Below are positions 8,352 through 16,466 of a stretch of DNA of 64,000 nucleotides, piece after piece. The stretch lies in contig CAJYVK010000020.1 in NCBI GenBank assembly GCA_913778455.1, positions 30,126 through 94,125 of the forward strand. Reading direction: 5' to 3'. This DNA comes from an uncultured Hymenobacter sp. Lineage in GTDB: Bacteria; Bacteroidota; Bacteroidia; Cytophagales; Hymenobacteraceae. The first letter of the stretch is position 1; each line of letters starts with the position of its first letter. Under the pieces are notes generated by a model. It did not search any database, had not been told where the DNA came from, and worked only from the letters and a program-made list of their open reading frames with translations. A program made the translations under genes and the position numbers.

Positions 8352-8843
8352 CTACCGACCCCGAATTTGGTCGAGCAGGTTAGTGCGGCGCTTAAATAGC
8401 ACGTAACGGATGGAAAAAGCCGTGGGGAAGCGAGCGTAGTCGTCGCCTTTAAACTCGAAAGTGGGCTTGAAATCAAAGCTCAGGACAATGGGTAAAAAGG
8501 CCACTTTGTACTCTACGCCCACTAGGGCATCGAGGCCGCCAAAGCCCCCTGTATCCTTATTGTGACCGACGTGGCCGCCCGCGCCCACGTAGTAGTTGAG
8601 GCTGGGACCTAGGATGCCGAAGTGGTACTGCCCCAGCACCGTACCGCTGTACTCGCGTTCGCGCAGCCCGGCAATGCCCTCAATGGTAACGCGCGAGGCC
8701 ACGCGTTGCTGCAAGGTGATGCCGTAGTTGCCGCCCCCCAGCCGGGCGCCCAGGGCCGTATTGTATTTCTGGGCCGCGGCGTGCTGGCTCCAGACGAGGG
8801 CCAGCAGGAGCAACCCGCCAAGCCGGAAAAAACGTAGGTGCAT
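8352..8843 (-). CDS. Small outer-membrane beta-barrel-like protein
   Basis: Exported protein of 163 residues. The ATG at 8843 gives a standard signal peptide (MHLRFFRLGGLLLLALVW...AAAQ). The in-frame start 13 codons upstream is less likely. The mature part alternates polar and aromatic/hydrophobic residues (GARLGGGNYGITLQQRV, YYVGAGGHVGHN, FDFKPTFEF) and ends in a barrel-like strand (AFSIRYVLF) before a basic tail. This suggests an eight-stranded outer-membrane barrel of the kind usually annotated as PorT-like or 'outer membrane beta-barrel'. No specific function can be assigned. It is convergent with tRNA-Phe and divergent from the KAS III gene. Confidence 0.75.
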   Translation of the reverse strand: MHLRFFRLGGLLLLALVWSQHAAAQKYNTALGARLGGGNYGITLQQRVASRVTIEGIAGLREREYSGTVLGQYHFGILGPSLNYYVGAGGHVGHNKDTGGFGGLDALVGVEYKVAFLPIVLSFDFKPTFEFKGDDYARFPTAFSIRYVLFKRRTNLLDQIRGR

Positions 8844-9039
8844 AAAAATCAGAAGGAGCCGGTTTACCCGTCGGAAAGGCAACTACGGTGCCAACGTCTA
8901 CCAGGCCGGACCTAGTGCCCCAGCCCGGTCGTTGCCCTCACCCGACGTACAACATTCCGGCTTTTGCAGCTTTTATTCGAAGGCTACCGGTTGTTAGCCG
9001 GAACTTTGTACCGATATTTTTTCACCCACTACTTACTGC

Positions 9040-9990
9040 GTGTACCTGCATCACGTGGCTGCCTACCTACCGGCAGCCGTTGTTACGAACGAACACTTCA
9101 CCCGGCTGAATGGTCTGGCTTCCGACTGGATAATCGAGCGTACCGGCATCCGGGAGCGTCGTAAGGCCGGGCCGGGCGAAAATGCCAATACCATGGCCAT
9201 TGCGGCCACGCAAGCCCTGCTGGCCGAACTGCCCGACCTGGAGCCATCCAGCATCGACCTCATTGTGGCAGGTACCTACACGCCCCACGATACCATCTAT
9301 ACCGCCGCTCACGCCGTACAGCGGATGCTGAACATCAACGAGATACCCGTAGTAAGTATCTCGTCGGCCTGTTCCTCCCTGCTCAACGCCGTGGAGATAG
9401 TAGAAGGCTATTTTGCCCTTGGCAAGGCTAGTCGGGCACTGGTGGTGGTAAGTGAGCACAACACCGCCTACAACAACGAGGAAGATACCATGGCGGGCCA
9501 CCTGTGGGGCGACGGCGCGGCGGCCCTGTTGTTCAGTAAGGAGCCGCTGGGCGCCGGTAGCCTGCGCGTAGCGCAAGTGCTGACGGGTGGGGCCGCGCCT
9601 ATGGGCAAGGCTGATGAAGCCGTGACGCTCAAGCCCGTTGAGAAGGGCATTGTGATGCCTTTCGGGCGTGATGTGTTTCAGCAGGCGTGCACCTACATGG
9701 CCCGCATTACGCAGCAGCTGCTTGATAAGAATGGGCTAGAAATCAACGAACTGAGCTACCTGATTCCGCACCAGGCCAATCTGCGCATCTCGGCCAACGT
9801 GGTGAAGCAGCTGGGCCTCGACCCGGCCCGGGCCGTAAGCAACATCGAGCGGCTGGGGAACACCGGTTGCGCGGGAGCCGCCATCGGCCTGGCTGAAATC
9901 TGGCCCCGCATTCAACCGGGCGAAAACCTGATTGTGACGGTGTTCGGCGGCGGGTACTCCTACGGTGCCATGCTGCTGCAAAAACAGTAG
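9040..9990 (+). CDS. 3-oxoacyl-ACP synthase III (KAS III) family protein
   Basis: Condensing enzyme of 316 residues that should join an acyl-CoA starter with malonyl-ACP. The thiolase-fold triad is complete: Cys111 (SISSACSSLL), His244 (IPHQAN) and Asn274 (ERLGNTGCAGAA). The glycine-rich C-terminal FGGGYSYGAMLL is also typical. Translation most likely starts at the GTG at 9040, because the family N-terminus (YLHHVAAYLPAAVVTNEHF) begins there and no ATG is available. It is not next to other fab genes and may be a secondary KAS III with a specialised starter rather than the main FabH. ArfB follows after 36 bp. Confidence 0.9.
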   Translation: MYLHHVAAYLPAAVVTNEHFTRLNGLASDWIIERTGIRERRKAGPGENANTMAIAATQALLAELPDLEPSSIDLIVAGTYTPHDTIYTAAHAVQRMLNINEIPVVSISSACSSLLNAVEIVEGYFALGKASRALVVVSEHNTAYNNEEDTMAGHLWGDGAAALLFSKEPLGAGSLRVAQVLTGGAAPMGKADEAVTLKPVEKGIVMPFGRDVFQQACTYMARITQQLLDKNGLEINELSYLIPHQANLRISANVVKQLGLDPARAVSNIERLGNTGCAGAAIGLAEIWPRIQPGENLIVTVFGGGYSYGAMLLQKQ

Positions 9991-10026
9991 CCGGAACAGC
10001 GGCGCTGCTCAATTAGTTAATCGCTT

Positions 10027-10431
10027 ATGCTACCGCCTCCCGCTGCCTTTCTGCCCGAAATCACGTTTCAAACCAGCCGGGCCAGCGGGCCGGGCGGGCA
10101 AAACGTGAATAAGGTGGAAAGCCGGGTGGAGCTGCGTTGGTCCTTGCAAGAGTCGCAGGTGCTCAGCCAGCTGCAAAAGCAGTTGATTCTGGAAAAGCTA
10201 GCGGGGCAGCTCACCGCCGAAGGCTACCTGCTGGTAACGGCGCAAGATGACCGGAGCCAGCTGCGCAATAAAGAAATTGCGCTGGCCCGCTTTCACGAGC
10301 TGTTGCAAAAAAGCCTGCGCCGTCCCAAGCCGCGCCGGGCGACCCGCCCCAGCGCCGGCGCGGTGCGCAAGCGTTTGGAAAGCAAAAAGCTGCAAAGCGA
10401 GAAAAAAGCCAATCGCCGTCGTTTCGATTAG
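10027..10431 (+). CDS. arfB: Alternative ribosome-rescue factor ArfB (peptidyl-tRNA hydrolase)
   Basis: Stand-alone release-factor-like protein of 134 residues that hydrolyses peptidyl-tRNA on ribosomes stalled at mRNA 3' ends. The GGQ catalytic motif is at residues 23-25 within SGPGGQNVNKVESRVELRW. The C-terminal third is a basic tail (RRPKPRRATRP...KKANRRRFD) that in the family enters the empty mRNA channel. Length is normal for ArfB (YaeJ) and far too short for RF1 or RF2. It may be cotranscribed with the KAS III gene, which ends 36 bp upstream. Confidence 0.92.
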   Translation: MLPPPAAFLPEITFQTSRASGPGGQNVNKVESRVELRWSLQESQVLSQLQKQLILEKLAGQLTAEGYLLVTAQDDRSQLRNKEIALARFHELLQKSLRRPKPRRATRPSAGAVRKRLESKKLQSEKKANRRRFD

Positions 10432-10665
10432 GCTGGCGGCACAGTGCGCCCTAATCGACGAAAAGTAGCGGCGCACATGGCTTCTGAAAGCGTCTTAAAG
10501 TGCAGCCAGCTAGCTGATAGCTGCCGGTTAGGTGAGGCGTGAAGAGTGGAAAGTTACATAGCTCAGAAAGGGCGGCGACAGACAAAAGCGGCTGGTTGAG
10601 CGGTAGCTTCAAAAAGCTCTTGACTGCTGCTGCAAAGAAAACGCTTGGCAGCCCCACCCTCTGCG

Positions 10666-10704
10666 CGTAGAAATACGTGCTTCTGCAAAGTGAGTATTTC
10701 TACG
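10666..10704. repeat. Inverted repeat in the gap between arfB and the response regulator
   Basis: CGTAGAAATAC (10666-10676) and GTATTTCTACG (10694-10704) form a perfect 11-bp inverted repeat with a 17-nt spacer. It lies about 20 bp beyond the 3' end of the minus-strand response regulator. There is no U-tract and the stem is AT-rich, so a protein-binding site is as likely as a terminator. The rest of 10432-10722 shows no gene. Confidence 0.5.
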
Positions 10705-10722
10705 TATCGAGTGATCTGGAAA

Positions 10723-11388
10723 TTAGTCGATAAGGCCGTGCCGAGCGGCGTATACTACCAAGCCCGCCGAGTTTGGGGCACTGGTTTTTTCGAGTAGCTT
10801 CTGGCGATGGCCCTCCACGGTGCGGCGGCTGATGAATAGCTGCTCGGCAATATCGGCGGCCGTGCGCCCCTGGCAGATAAGTCGTAATACCTCGTGCTCC
10901 CGGGTAGTAAGCTGCACGAGGTCGGGCATTTTGGGAGTGGGTGTGCGCTCGGGATGCTGCACGCCCCGCACGAGCGCCCGCGAGATGCGCGGGGTGAAGT
11001 GAAAGCCCGTGGTGATAACCTCTTCGATGGTTTGCCGCAGTTGCTCCTGGTCTACATCCTTGGGTAGGTAGCTGCGGGCGCCGGCCTTCATCATCTGCGT
11101 GATGTATTTATCGGCCGAAAACATCGAGAGGACGATGATTTTGAGACTAGGAAACTCCTGCAGCAGCAAGCGTGCCGCCTCCGGACCGTCGATGTTGGGC
11201 ATTTGCAGGTCGAGCAGCAGCACGTCGGGTAGCCGCTGGCGGCAAATGGCTTGTAGCTCGGGCAACTCGGCGGCCTCCGTCACCGACTCAACGTAAGGCA
11301 GGTCCTGTAGAATGTAGCGCATGCCCTGCCGAAACAGCGGATGGTCGTCGAGCAGCGCAATGTGGACGGGCTCAGTAGGCGTTGGCAT
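10723..11388 (-). CDS. NarL/LuxR-family response regulator
   Basis: Response regulator of 221 residues. The receiver domain (about 8-125) has the acidic pair ALLDDHPLFR, the phospho-acceptor Asp60 in DVLLLDLQMP, and the Lys in SYLPKD. The C-terminal LuxR-type helix-turn-helix (about 155-221) has LTTREHEVLRLICQGRT and ISRRTVEGHRQKLLEK. I prefer the ATG at 11388. An in-frame ATG at 11421 would add 11 residues and overlap the kinase stop. It follows the histidine kinase and is surely its partner. The signal is unknown, and the neighbouring membrane protein may supply the sensor. Confidence 0.92.
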   Translation of the reverse strand: MPTPTEPVHIALLDDHPLFRQGMRYILQDLPYVESVTEAAELPELQAICRQRLPDVLLLDLQMPNIDGPEAARLLLQEFPSLKIIVLSMFSADKYITQMMKAGARSYLPKDVDQEQLRQTIEEVITTGFHFTPRISRALVRGVQHPERTPTPKMPDLVQLTTREHEVLRLICQGRTAADIAEQLFISRRTVEGHRQKLLEKTSAPNSAGLVVYAARHGLID

Positions 11389-11413
11389 AGCTAGGAAAAA
11401 GGATGGATGGGAG

Positions 11414-12223
11414 TTAGGCAAATATAGGATTTTCTAGCTCGATTAGCGTGCAGGTTCCCGCGCCGGGCGCCGACTGCTGGCTGAGGCGTGCCCGCAGCAT
11501 CTGCACGCGCACCTCAATGCTGCGCAGGCCCGCCCCGCCCGAGGCCGGCCGCTGCTCAAGAGCCGCCGCATCGAAGCCGCAGCCATCGTCTTCCACGGCC
11601 AACACCAGGCTCGTCGCCCGCTGCTGAAGCCGCACTTGCAGCGTGGTAGCACCCTCGGCGTGCTTCTGGGCGTTGTGAATCAACTCCTGGCAAATGCGGT
11701 AAAGAGCAAGCTCCTGGGCCAGTACCAGCGGGCGGGGGTAATCGACGGTAAGCGCCACGCTGAGCGTACTGGCCTCGTCGCTCACGTCGGCCAAGTGCTG
11801 GAGCGCCTCGGCCAGGCCGAAGCGGTCGAGTACGGCCGGGTAAAGGCTGTGCGACAGGCCCCGTACGTCGTGCACGGCATTGCCTAGTATTTCCTTGACC
11901 ATGTAGGTCAGATTGGTCGTTTCCTCGTTGGTGTGAAGGTGCTCTAGCCGACCCATGAGCAGCTTGGCTGTGGCCAGCGTCGAGCCAATGCCATCGTGCA
12001 GGTCGCGGCCAATGCGCTCCCGCTCGTGTTCCTGCGCCTCGATAACGGCGGATAGTAGTTGTTGTTGGTATTCGGCCTCGGCCGTCTGCAATCTTAATTG
12101 CTGCTGAAGCAGTCGCTTTTGATAAACCACTAGGAATACCACTAGCGACCCAGCTGCCAGTAGCATAAAACTAATGCCGGTGAATAGCAGCGGGGCAAAG
12201 CTTATCTCTTGGGGCGTATCCAT
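11414..12223 (-). CDS. NarX/DesK-type sensor histidine kinase
   Basis: Histidine kinase of 269 residues. One membrane segment (about 10-34) is followed by a coiled coil rich in Gln and Leu (about 37-62), a HisKA_3 dimerisation domain with phospho-acceptor His76 in ERIGRDLHDGIGSTL, and an HATPase_c domain with ELIHNAQKHA and EDDGCGFD. It has no periplasmic sensing domain. Its 5' end overlaps the 3' end of the upstream membrane protein by 22 nt, and the response regulator follows at 25 bp, so a coupled signalling unit is likely. Confidence 0.9.
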   Translation of the reverse strand: MDTPQEISFAPLLFTGISFMLLAAGSLVVFLVVYQKRLLQQQLRLQTAEAEYQQQLLSAVIEAQEHERERIGRDLHDGIGSTLATAKLLMGRLEHLHTNEETTNLTYMVKEILGNAVHDVRGLSHSLYPAVLDRFGLAEALQHLADVSDEASTLSVALTVDYPRPLVLAQELALYRICQELIHNAQKHAEGATTLQVRLQQRATSLVLAVEDDGCGFDAAALEQRPASGGAGLRSIEVRVQMLRARLSQQSAPGAGTCTLIELENPIFA

Positions 12224-12903
12224 AGAGCTAAACTATAGCAGCCGTGCAATACAATGGCTAGTAGAATTTGTACGGCCCATACATTGCGGTTGAACTGAGC
12301 CGAATAGTGTCGTAGTAGATAATTGCTGAATAAGGCAATTTGTAAATAACCCAAAAAATAAATAACGAGCCCGGTTGATACCCAAAACATAGGTTCCCGC
12401 TCTAGCGCAGTGACGCGTAATTCATTAAGCAGCTTGCGAAAGTAGCAGGCTACCATTGATAGTACTAGCAGCGACTGAACTACTTGCTGCCCTGGTCGAA
12501 ACCACGATAAACCCGGTCCCCATACACTATCAACTAGTGTATAAAGGGTAAATCCACCAACGGCCCAGGGTATAATTTTCGAAAAGCTCTTCGACTGGAG
12601 AGTTTTCTGATACAGAAAGGCGAGCAAAGTCAATTCGCCAACTGTATAAATAGGCATTAAAAACAAGTTGTTGATACCGGCTAGTAATAACCCGAAACCA
12701 AGTATTTCCAATGGTAACTCAAATAGGGTGAGTACAGCCAGATAGCGTAGATAATGGGGCAGATGCCGCCGCCGCACGAGGCCGCTAACACCTGCCACCA
12801 CTACCATCAGCATAGATAGCCCATCCAGAATCTGTTGGAACGTCAGATACAACTTCTTAGTAAGTAGTGGCCATGCCGGGTGGATTGGGGTGCGAGAGGT
12901 CAT
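12202..12903 (-). CDS. Polytopic membrane protein, possible sensor partner of the kinase
   Basis: Integral membrane protein of about 233 residues with six or seven hydrophobic segments (for example MLMVVVAGVSGLV, ILGFGLLLAGINNLFLMPIY, LVIYFLGYLQIALF). I do not recognise the family. The start is uncertain: ATG at 12903 (MTSRTPIHPAWPLL) or 12918, with longer in-frame options to 13008. With 12903 it overlaps the upstream gene by 47 nt and the kinase gene by 22 nt, which implies translational coupling. The kinase has almost no sensory region, so this protein could provide signal detection (inference). Base composition looks clearly more AT-rich than the flanks. Confidence 0.65.
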   Translation of the reverse strand: MTSRTPIHPAWPLLTKKLYLTFQQILDGLSMLMVVVAGVSGLVRRRHLPHYLRYLAVLTLFELPLEILGFGLLLAGINNLFLMPIYTVGELTLLAFLYQKTLQSKSFSKIIPWAVGGFTLYTLVDSVWGPGLSWFRPGQQVVQSLLVLSMVACYFRKLLNELRVTALEREPMFWVSTGLVIYFLGYLQIALFSNYLLRHYSAQFNRNVWAVQILLAIVLHGCYSLALWIRPKR

Positions 12904-13690
12904 AATAGCCGTCATCATCAGCTGCTTGGCTATTATTCCCCGATGCTGATAGGCTTTTGTTGCGACTGAAGCGTAAGGGTAGGCGGGTGGTCTCTTTCTT
13001 TTGGACACTGAGTACCAAGCCTATCGTCTCATCTGTTTCAACTGTGCTGCCGGATGTGATGCTATAGCTGTGCAAGCCAAGGTAAATTCGTAGTTCGTAG
13101 AGATTCTTATCCACCATATAAGGGAAAAGCGGGTCGATAAAATCTTTTAGATCAAAAATATACCCTTGCAGCGGACCATAATTGGTATCGCACATATCTG
13201 ATGTCACATCAGAAGTACCTTGCCAAGCCCTTAACCAGTGTTGGACTAAATCAAAGGGCACGCAACCTTCATCGCCAGGGGCTGGAATGAAGGGCATCAT
13301 GGCACCCGCCGCACCCGCGAAATAAGCGGAAATGCGACACTTCAGCGAGTCTAGCGCGTAAAGAGCCACTGTAAAGCGAGGCTTGTACTCCTTATATTCC
13401 TCAAACTCCGGGTGCTTCTCGGATGCCTCTGGTGGTACTGGCATGAGTAAGAATTGCGCTCGGATATAGCGCACTCCAACGGTAGAAACAAGCGCTATCA
13501 TGTCATCTACCGAGAAGGTAACATACTGTAGCTTATTTACGGGGAGAGGTGGGGGGGGCGGGGGAAGCCCAGGAGACACTACGCTATTTTGAAAGTAGTG
13601 CAGCAAATCTCCTCCGCTGGTAACAGCGTCGGTCCACGCTGCTGAAGCAGTATTAAATTTTACCGGATCGAGACAATTCGAATCAGACAT
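12857..13690 (-). CDS. Hypothetical protein, first gene of the overlapping kinase operon
   Basis: Predicted soluble protein of 277 residues that I do not recognise. The ATG at 13690 (MSDSNCLDPVKFNTASAAW) is preferred over an in-frame upstream start at 13819 that would run through the terminator hairpin. A short proline run (GLPPPPPPLP, near 44-53) links an N-terminal helix to a mixed alpha/beta body with FSVDDMIALVSTVGVRYI and an AYFAGAAGAMMPFIPAPGDEG loop. There is no signal peptide. It overlaps the next gene by 47 nt, so it is probably expressed together with the membrane protein, kinase and regulator. Codon use is less GC-biased than in the window generally. Confidence 0.6.
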   Translation of the reverse strand: MSDSNCLDPVKFNTASAAWTDAVTSGGDLLHYFQNSVVSPGLPPPPPPLPVNKLQYVTFSVDDMIALVSTVGVRYIRAQFLLMPVPPEASEKHPEFEEYKEYKPRFTVALYALDSLKCRISAYFAGAAGAMMPFIPAPGDEGCVPFDLVQHWLRAWQGTSDVTSDMCDTNYGPLQGYIFDLKDFIDPLFPYMVDKNLYELRIYLGLHSYSITSGSTVETDETIGLVLSVQKKETTRLPLRFSRNKSLSASGNNSQAADDDGYYDLSHPNPPGMATTY

Positions 13691-13798
13691 GCGCGAGAAA
13701 AAAAAGTGAGAAGGAAAAACACCGGAAAGTCGGCAGCAAATCACGGTAGCTGACTGCTCGACAATGAATAGCAAAGCTGAAGGATAAGCGATAAGACT

Positions 13799-13832
13799 AA
13801 AAAGCCTCCCTATATGCATAAGGAGGCTTTTT
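13799..13832. terminator. Intrinsic terminator
   Basis: AAAAAGCCTCC (13799-13809) pairs with GGAGGCTTTTT (13822-13832) around a 12-nt AT-rich loop. It lies between mgtE and the minus-strand hypothetical gene, so it should stop mgtE transcripts before the kinase operon. The rest of the 276-bp gap shows nothing else. Confidence 0.8.
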
Positions 13833-13966
13833 CAGTAGCCTTCTACCAACAAAAGCCTTGGATTGTGCTTGCAAAGGGACTACTGCACAGCCGCTATCTT
13901 CAGCGTATTTTTACTTGGTTTTTAAAACGCGTATTTATACCTGCACGCCCGGCGTATTACTGCTTG

Positions 13967-15349
13967 TTACAGTAGTGTGCCGCGCAGCATGACCAGGGCC
14001 ACGGTGAAGTAGATAATCAGCCCCGTTACGTCAACCAGCGTAGCTACGAAGGGGGCCGAAGAAGTAGCTGGGTCCAGCCCCAGCCGGCGCAGGATGAGTG
14101 GCAGCATGGAGCCCGCAATGCTGCCCCACAGCACAATACCCACCAGGGCCACGCCTACTGTGAGGGCTACCAGCAACCAGTGTGGACCGTAGATAGGCGT
14201 GATACTCTGCCAGATGGCAATTCGGCTGAAACCTACCAAGCCCAGGATGACGCCTAGCATGACGCCCCCCAACAGTTCGCGCTGCAACACTCGCCACCAC
14301 TCGCTCAGCGTGAACTCGCCCAGCGCCATCGCCCGAATAATAAGGGAGGTAGCTTGCGAGCCCGAGTTGCCGCCCGAGCTGATAATGAGGGGAATAAACT
14401 GCACGAGCACGATGGCCTTTTGCAATTCACCCTCAAAAAACTGCATGGCCGAGGCCGTGAGCAGTTCTCCCAGAAAGAGGATGACCAGCCAGCCGGCCCG
14501 CTTCTGCACCAGCTTCAGCAGCGGGGTAGTCATGTACGGCTCGTCGAGCGCTTCGGAGCCGCCAAACTTCTGAATATCCTCGGTATCTTCTTCCTCGCGG
14601 ATGCTCAGGATGTCGTCGAGCGTTACGATGCCCAGCAAGATACCTTGGTCGGGGCTTACCACGGGCAGGGCGACCCGGTCGTTGCGCCGAAACACGTCGA
14701 TGGCCTCCTCCTGGTCCTGCCCAGCGTTGAGCGATACGAAGCGGTGGTCCATGAGGTCGCGCACGCGGGTAGTGGGCGAGGCCAGCAAAAACTCGCGGAT
14801 GCGAATGTCGTCAATCAGCTTGCCGCGCACATCAGTGACGTAGAGCATGTTGAGTGTTTCGGACTGCCCGCCGTGCTGGCGCACGAAATCAAGTACCTGT
14901 TGCACGGTCCAGTTCTCGCGGATGGCAATGTAGTCGGGCGTCATCAGGCGACCTACCGAATACTCGGGGTAGCCCAGCAACTGCAAGGTCACGCGGCGCT
15001 CGGGCTCGGAGAGATTTTGTACCAGCTCGGCCACGAAGTTGGCGGGCAGAAACTCCAGCAGGGCCGTGCGATCGTCGGGCGACATCTCGTTGAGAATGTC
15101 AGTAATCTTGTCCTGGGCCAGGTTTTCGAGAAAGTGGCGCTGTACCTCCAGGTCGAGGTACTCAAACACGGCCGTAGCCAGTTCCAGCGGCAGCAGGCGG
15201 AAAATGATGAGCTGCTCGCGCTCATTCTCATTCTCAATGAGTTCGACCAGTTCGCTGGCCTGCAAGCCGCGCAGGAGTTTCTTTAGCTTGAAAAACTCGC
15301 CCTCCTGAATCAATGTCGTGATGTGGTCCACAGTTTCGGGCGCAGTCAT
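13967..15349 (-). CDS. mgtE: Magnesium transporter MgtE
   Basis: Inner-membrane Mg2+ channel of 460 residues with the standard family layout: a cytoplasmic MgtE N domain of helical repeats (about 10-130), two CBS domains (about 135-260, with GRLMTPDYIAI and VVSPDQGILLGIVTLDDIL), and a five-helix membrane domain (about 290-460) containing the pore signature SSGGNSGSQATSLIIRAMA. In the family, Mg2+ binding to the N and CBS domains closes the pore. Length is normal. It is monocistronic with its own terminator and diverges from the cyanophycinase-like gene. Confidence 0.95.
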   Translation of the reverse strand: MTAPETVDHITTLIQEGEFFKLKKLLRGLQASELVELIENENEREQLIIFRLLPLELATAVFEYLDLEVQRHFLENLAQDKITDILNEMSPDDRTALLEFLPANFVAELVQNLSEPERRVTLQLLGYPEYSVGRLMTPDYIAIRENWTVQQVLDFVRQHGGQSETLNMLYVTDVRGKLIDDIRIREFLLASPTTRVRDLMDHRFVSLNAGQDQEEAIDVFRRNDRVALPVVSPDQGILLGIVTLDDILSIREEEDTEDIQKFGGSEALDEPYMTTPLLKLVQKRAGWLVILFLGELLTASAMQFFEGELQKAIVLVQFIPLIISSGGNSGSQATSLIIRAMALGEFTLSEWWRVLQRELLGGVMLGVILGLVGFSRIAIWQSITPIYGPHWLLVALTVGVALVGIVLWGSIAGSMLPLILRRLGLDPATSSAPFVATLVDVTGLIIYFTVALVMLRGTLL

Positions 15350-15422
15350 AGGCAGAACAGAAAAGCCTGATAAGGGCTTCAGTAAAAGTGGTTGTTTCGC
15401 TAGGCAGATGGGGGTGACGGAG

Positions 15423-15430
15423 CAAAATTA
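15423..15430 (-). promoter_or_regulatory. Candidate -7 element (TAATTTTG) for mgtE
   Basis: On the minus strand this octamer reads TAATTTTG, matching TAnnTTTG, 73 nt upstream of the mgtE ATG. No TTTG -33 box is seen at the expected spacing, and no Mg2+-riboswitch-like structure was recognised in the leader. Confidence 0.35.
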
Positions 15431-15545
15431 CGCCTACGCCGCGCCTAGGTTGGTAGCCTAGGCGGCATTTTTGGCGTACTTGCTGCCGTATTCGCCATCG
15501 TTTGCCGTTTTGATCCCTGCCCCTTCCTCGCCCCACGCCGCGGCT

Positions 15546-16334
15546 ATGCCCCAGGGCACCCTTGTGGTGCTGGGCGGCGGCTACGACGACCCCACGCTGG
15601 CGCTGCTGGCGGGGCTGCTACCTGCCCGCACCGCGCCCATCGAGATTCTCACCACCGCTACCGCCCACGAGCCCGCCCGGACCCACGCCGCCTACGCCCG
15701 GGCACTGCACAAGCTGGACTGCCCGCACGTAGGCCACTTGCAGGTCGATGAGGATCACCCGGCCGACGCGCCCGCCACGCTGGCCCGCCTGCGGGCCGCC
15801 GCCCTTGTTTTCCTGACTGGTGGCGACCAAGAGCGCCTCACTGAGCAGCTGCTCGGTACGGAGTTTCTGCGCATCTTGCACGAACGCTGCCAGGCCGAGC
15901 CAGGCTTCATCCTGGCGGGTACCAGTGCCGGGGCCTCGGCGCTGGGTGGCCAGATGCTGGTAGCTGGTCGGGGCTGGCGCAGTCTGCTGGCCGGCGGCAT
16001 TGAGGTGATCCCGGGGCTGGGCATTCTGCCCCACTTGCTCATCGATCAGCACTTTGTGGAGCGTGCCCGCTATCCCCGGCTGCTGCACGCCATCCTGGCT
16101 CATCCGCAGCTATTGGGGCTGGGTTTAAGCGAGGAGACGGGCATCATTTTTCGGCCCGATCAGGCCCCCGAAGTATTTGGGGATGAAGTAGTAATGGTGG
16201 TGGATGGGAGCGCCCTCACGGCCAGCACGTACGCCGGTCGGCCAATCGGAAAACCGGTTGGTGGGCAGGGTTTTAGCGTGAGCCTATTGGTAGCGGGCGA
16301 TACGCTGGTGCTCGGCGAAGCCAGCAGGGGGTAG
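15546..16334 (+). CDS. Cyanophycinase-like S51 family peptidase
   Basis: Serine peptidase of 262 residues. It has the S51 nucleophile motif AGTSAGASALGG with Ser127, the upstream TGGDQERL motif, and the Rossmann-like start GTLVVLGGGYDD. The ATG at 15546 is chosen because the conserved fold starts there, while the longer in-frame ORF from 15471 adds an unstructured extension. Cyanophycinases cut beta-Asp-Arg dipeptides from cyanophycin. No cyanophycin synthetase is in the window, so the substrate could instead be isoaspartyl or other Asp-linked dipeptides. No signal peptide is seen, so it should be cytoplasmic. Confidence 0.85.
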   Translation: MPQGTLVVLGGGYDDPTLALLAGLLPARTAPIEILTTATAHEPARTHAAYARALHKLDCPHVGHLQVDEDHPADAPATLARLRAAALVFLTGGDQERLTEQLLGTEFLRILHERCQAEPGFILAGTSAGASALGGQMLVAGRGWRSLLAGGIEVIPGLGILPHLLIDQHFVERARYPRLLHAILAHPQLLGLGLSEETGIIFRPDQAPEVFGDEVVMVVDGSALTASTYAGRPIGKPVGGQGFSVSLLVAGDTLVLGEASRG

Positions 16335-16424
16335 GGAGAAGGTGGGCAAGCGCAGCGGCTTTAAAAAAAGCACTCGCCACTCACCATTTCACTATCTCAC
16401 CGCCCGGCTGGCACCAAAACCGGA
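16335..16424. repeat. Short CACT/CACC repeat tract
   Basis: 16370-16401 reads as 7-8 nt units (CGCCACT, CACCATTT, CACTATCT, CACC). It is the same repeat type as the larger array at 52939-53024. A weak partly complementary purine stretch lies at 16337-16350. No gene is present in this gap. Confidence 0.45.
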
Positions 16425-16432
16425 TACATTTG
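16425..16432 (+). promoter_or_regulatory. Candidate -7 element (TACATTTG) for the YwqK-type lipoprotein gene
   Basis: TACATTTG matches TAnnTTTG and lies 34 nt before the ATG at 16467. The -33 box is not evident. Confidence 0.4.
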
Positions 16433-16466
16433 CGTTGGGCTGCCGAACAATTATGTCCGTGTTTTC

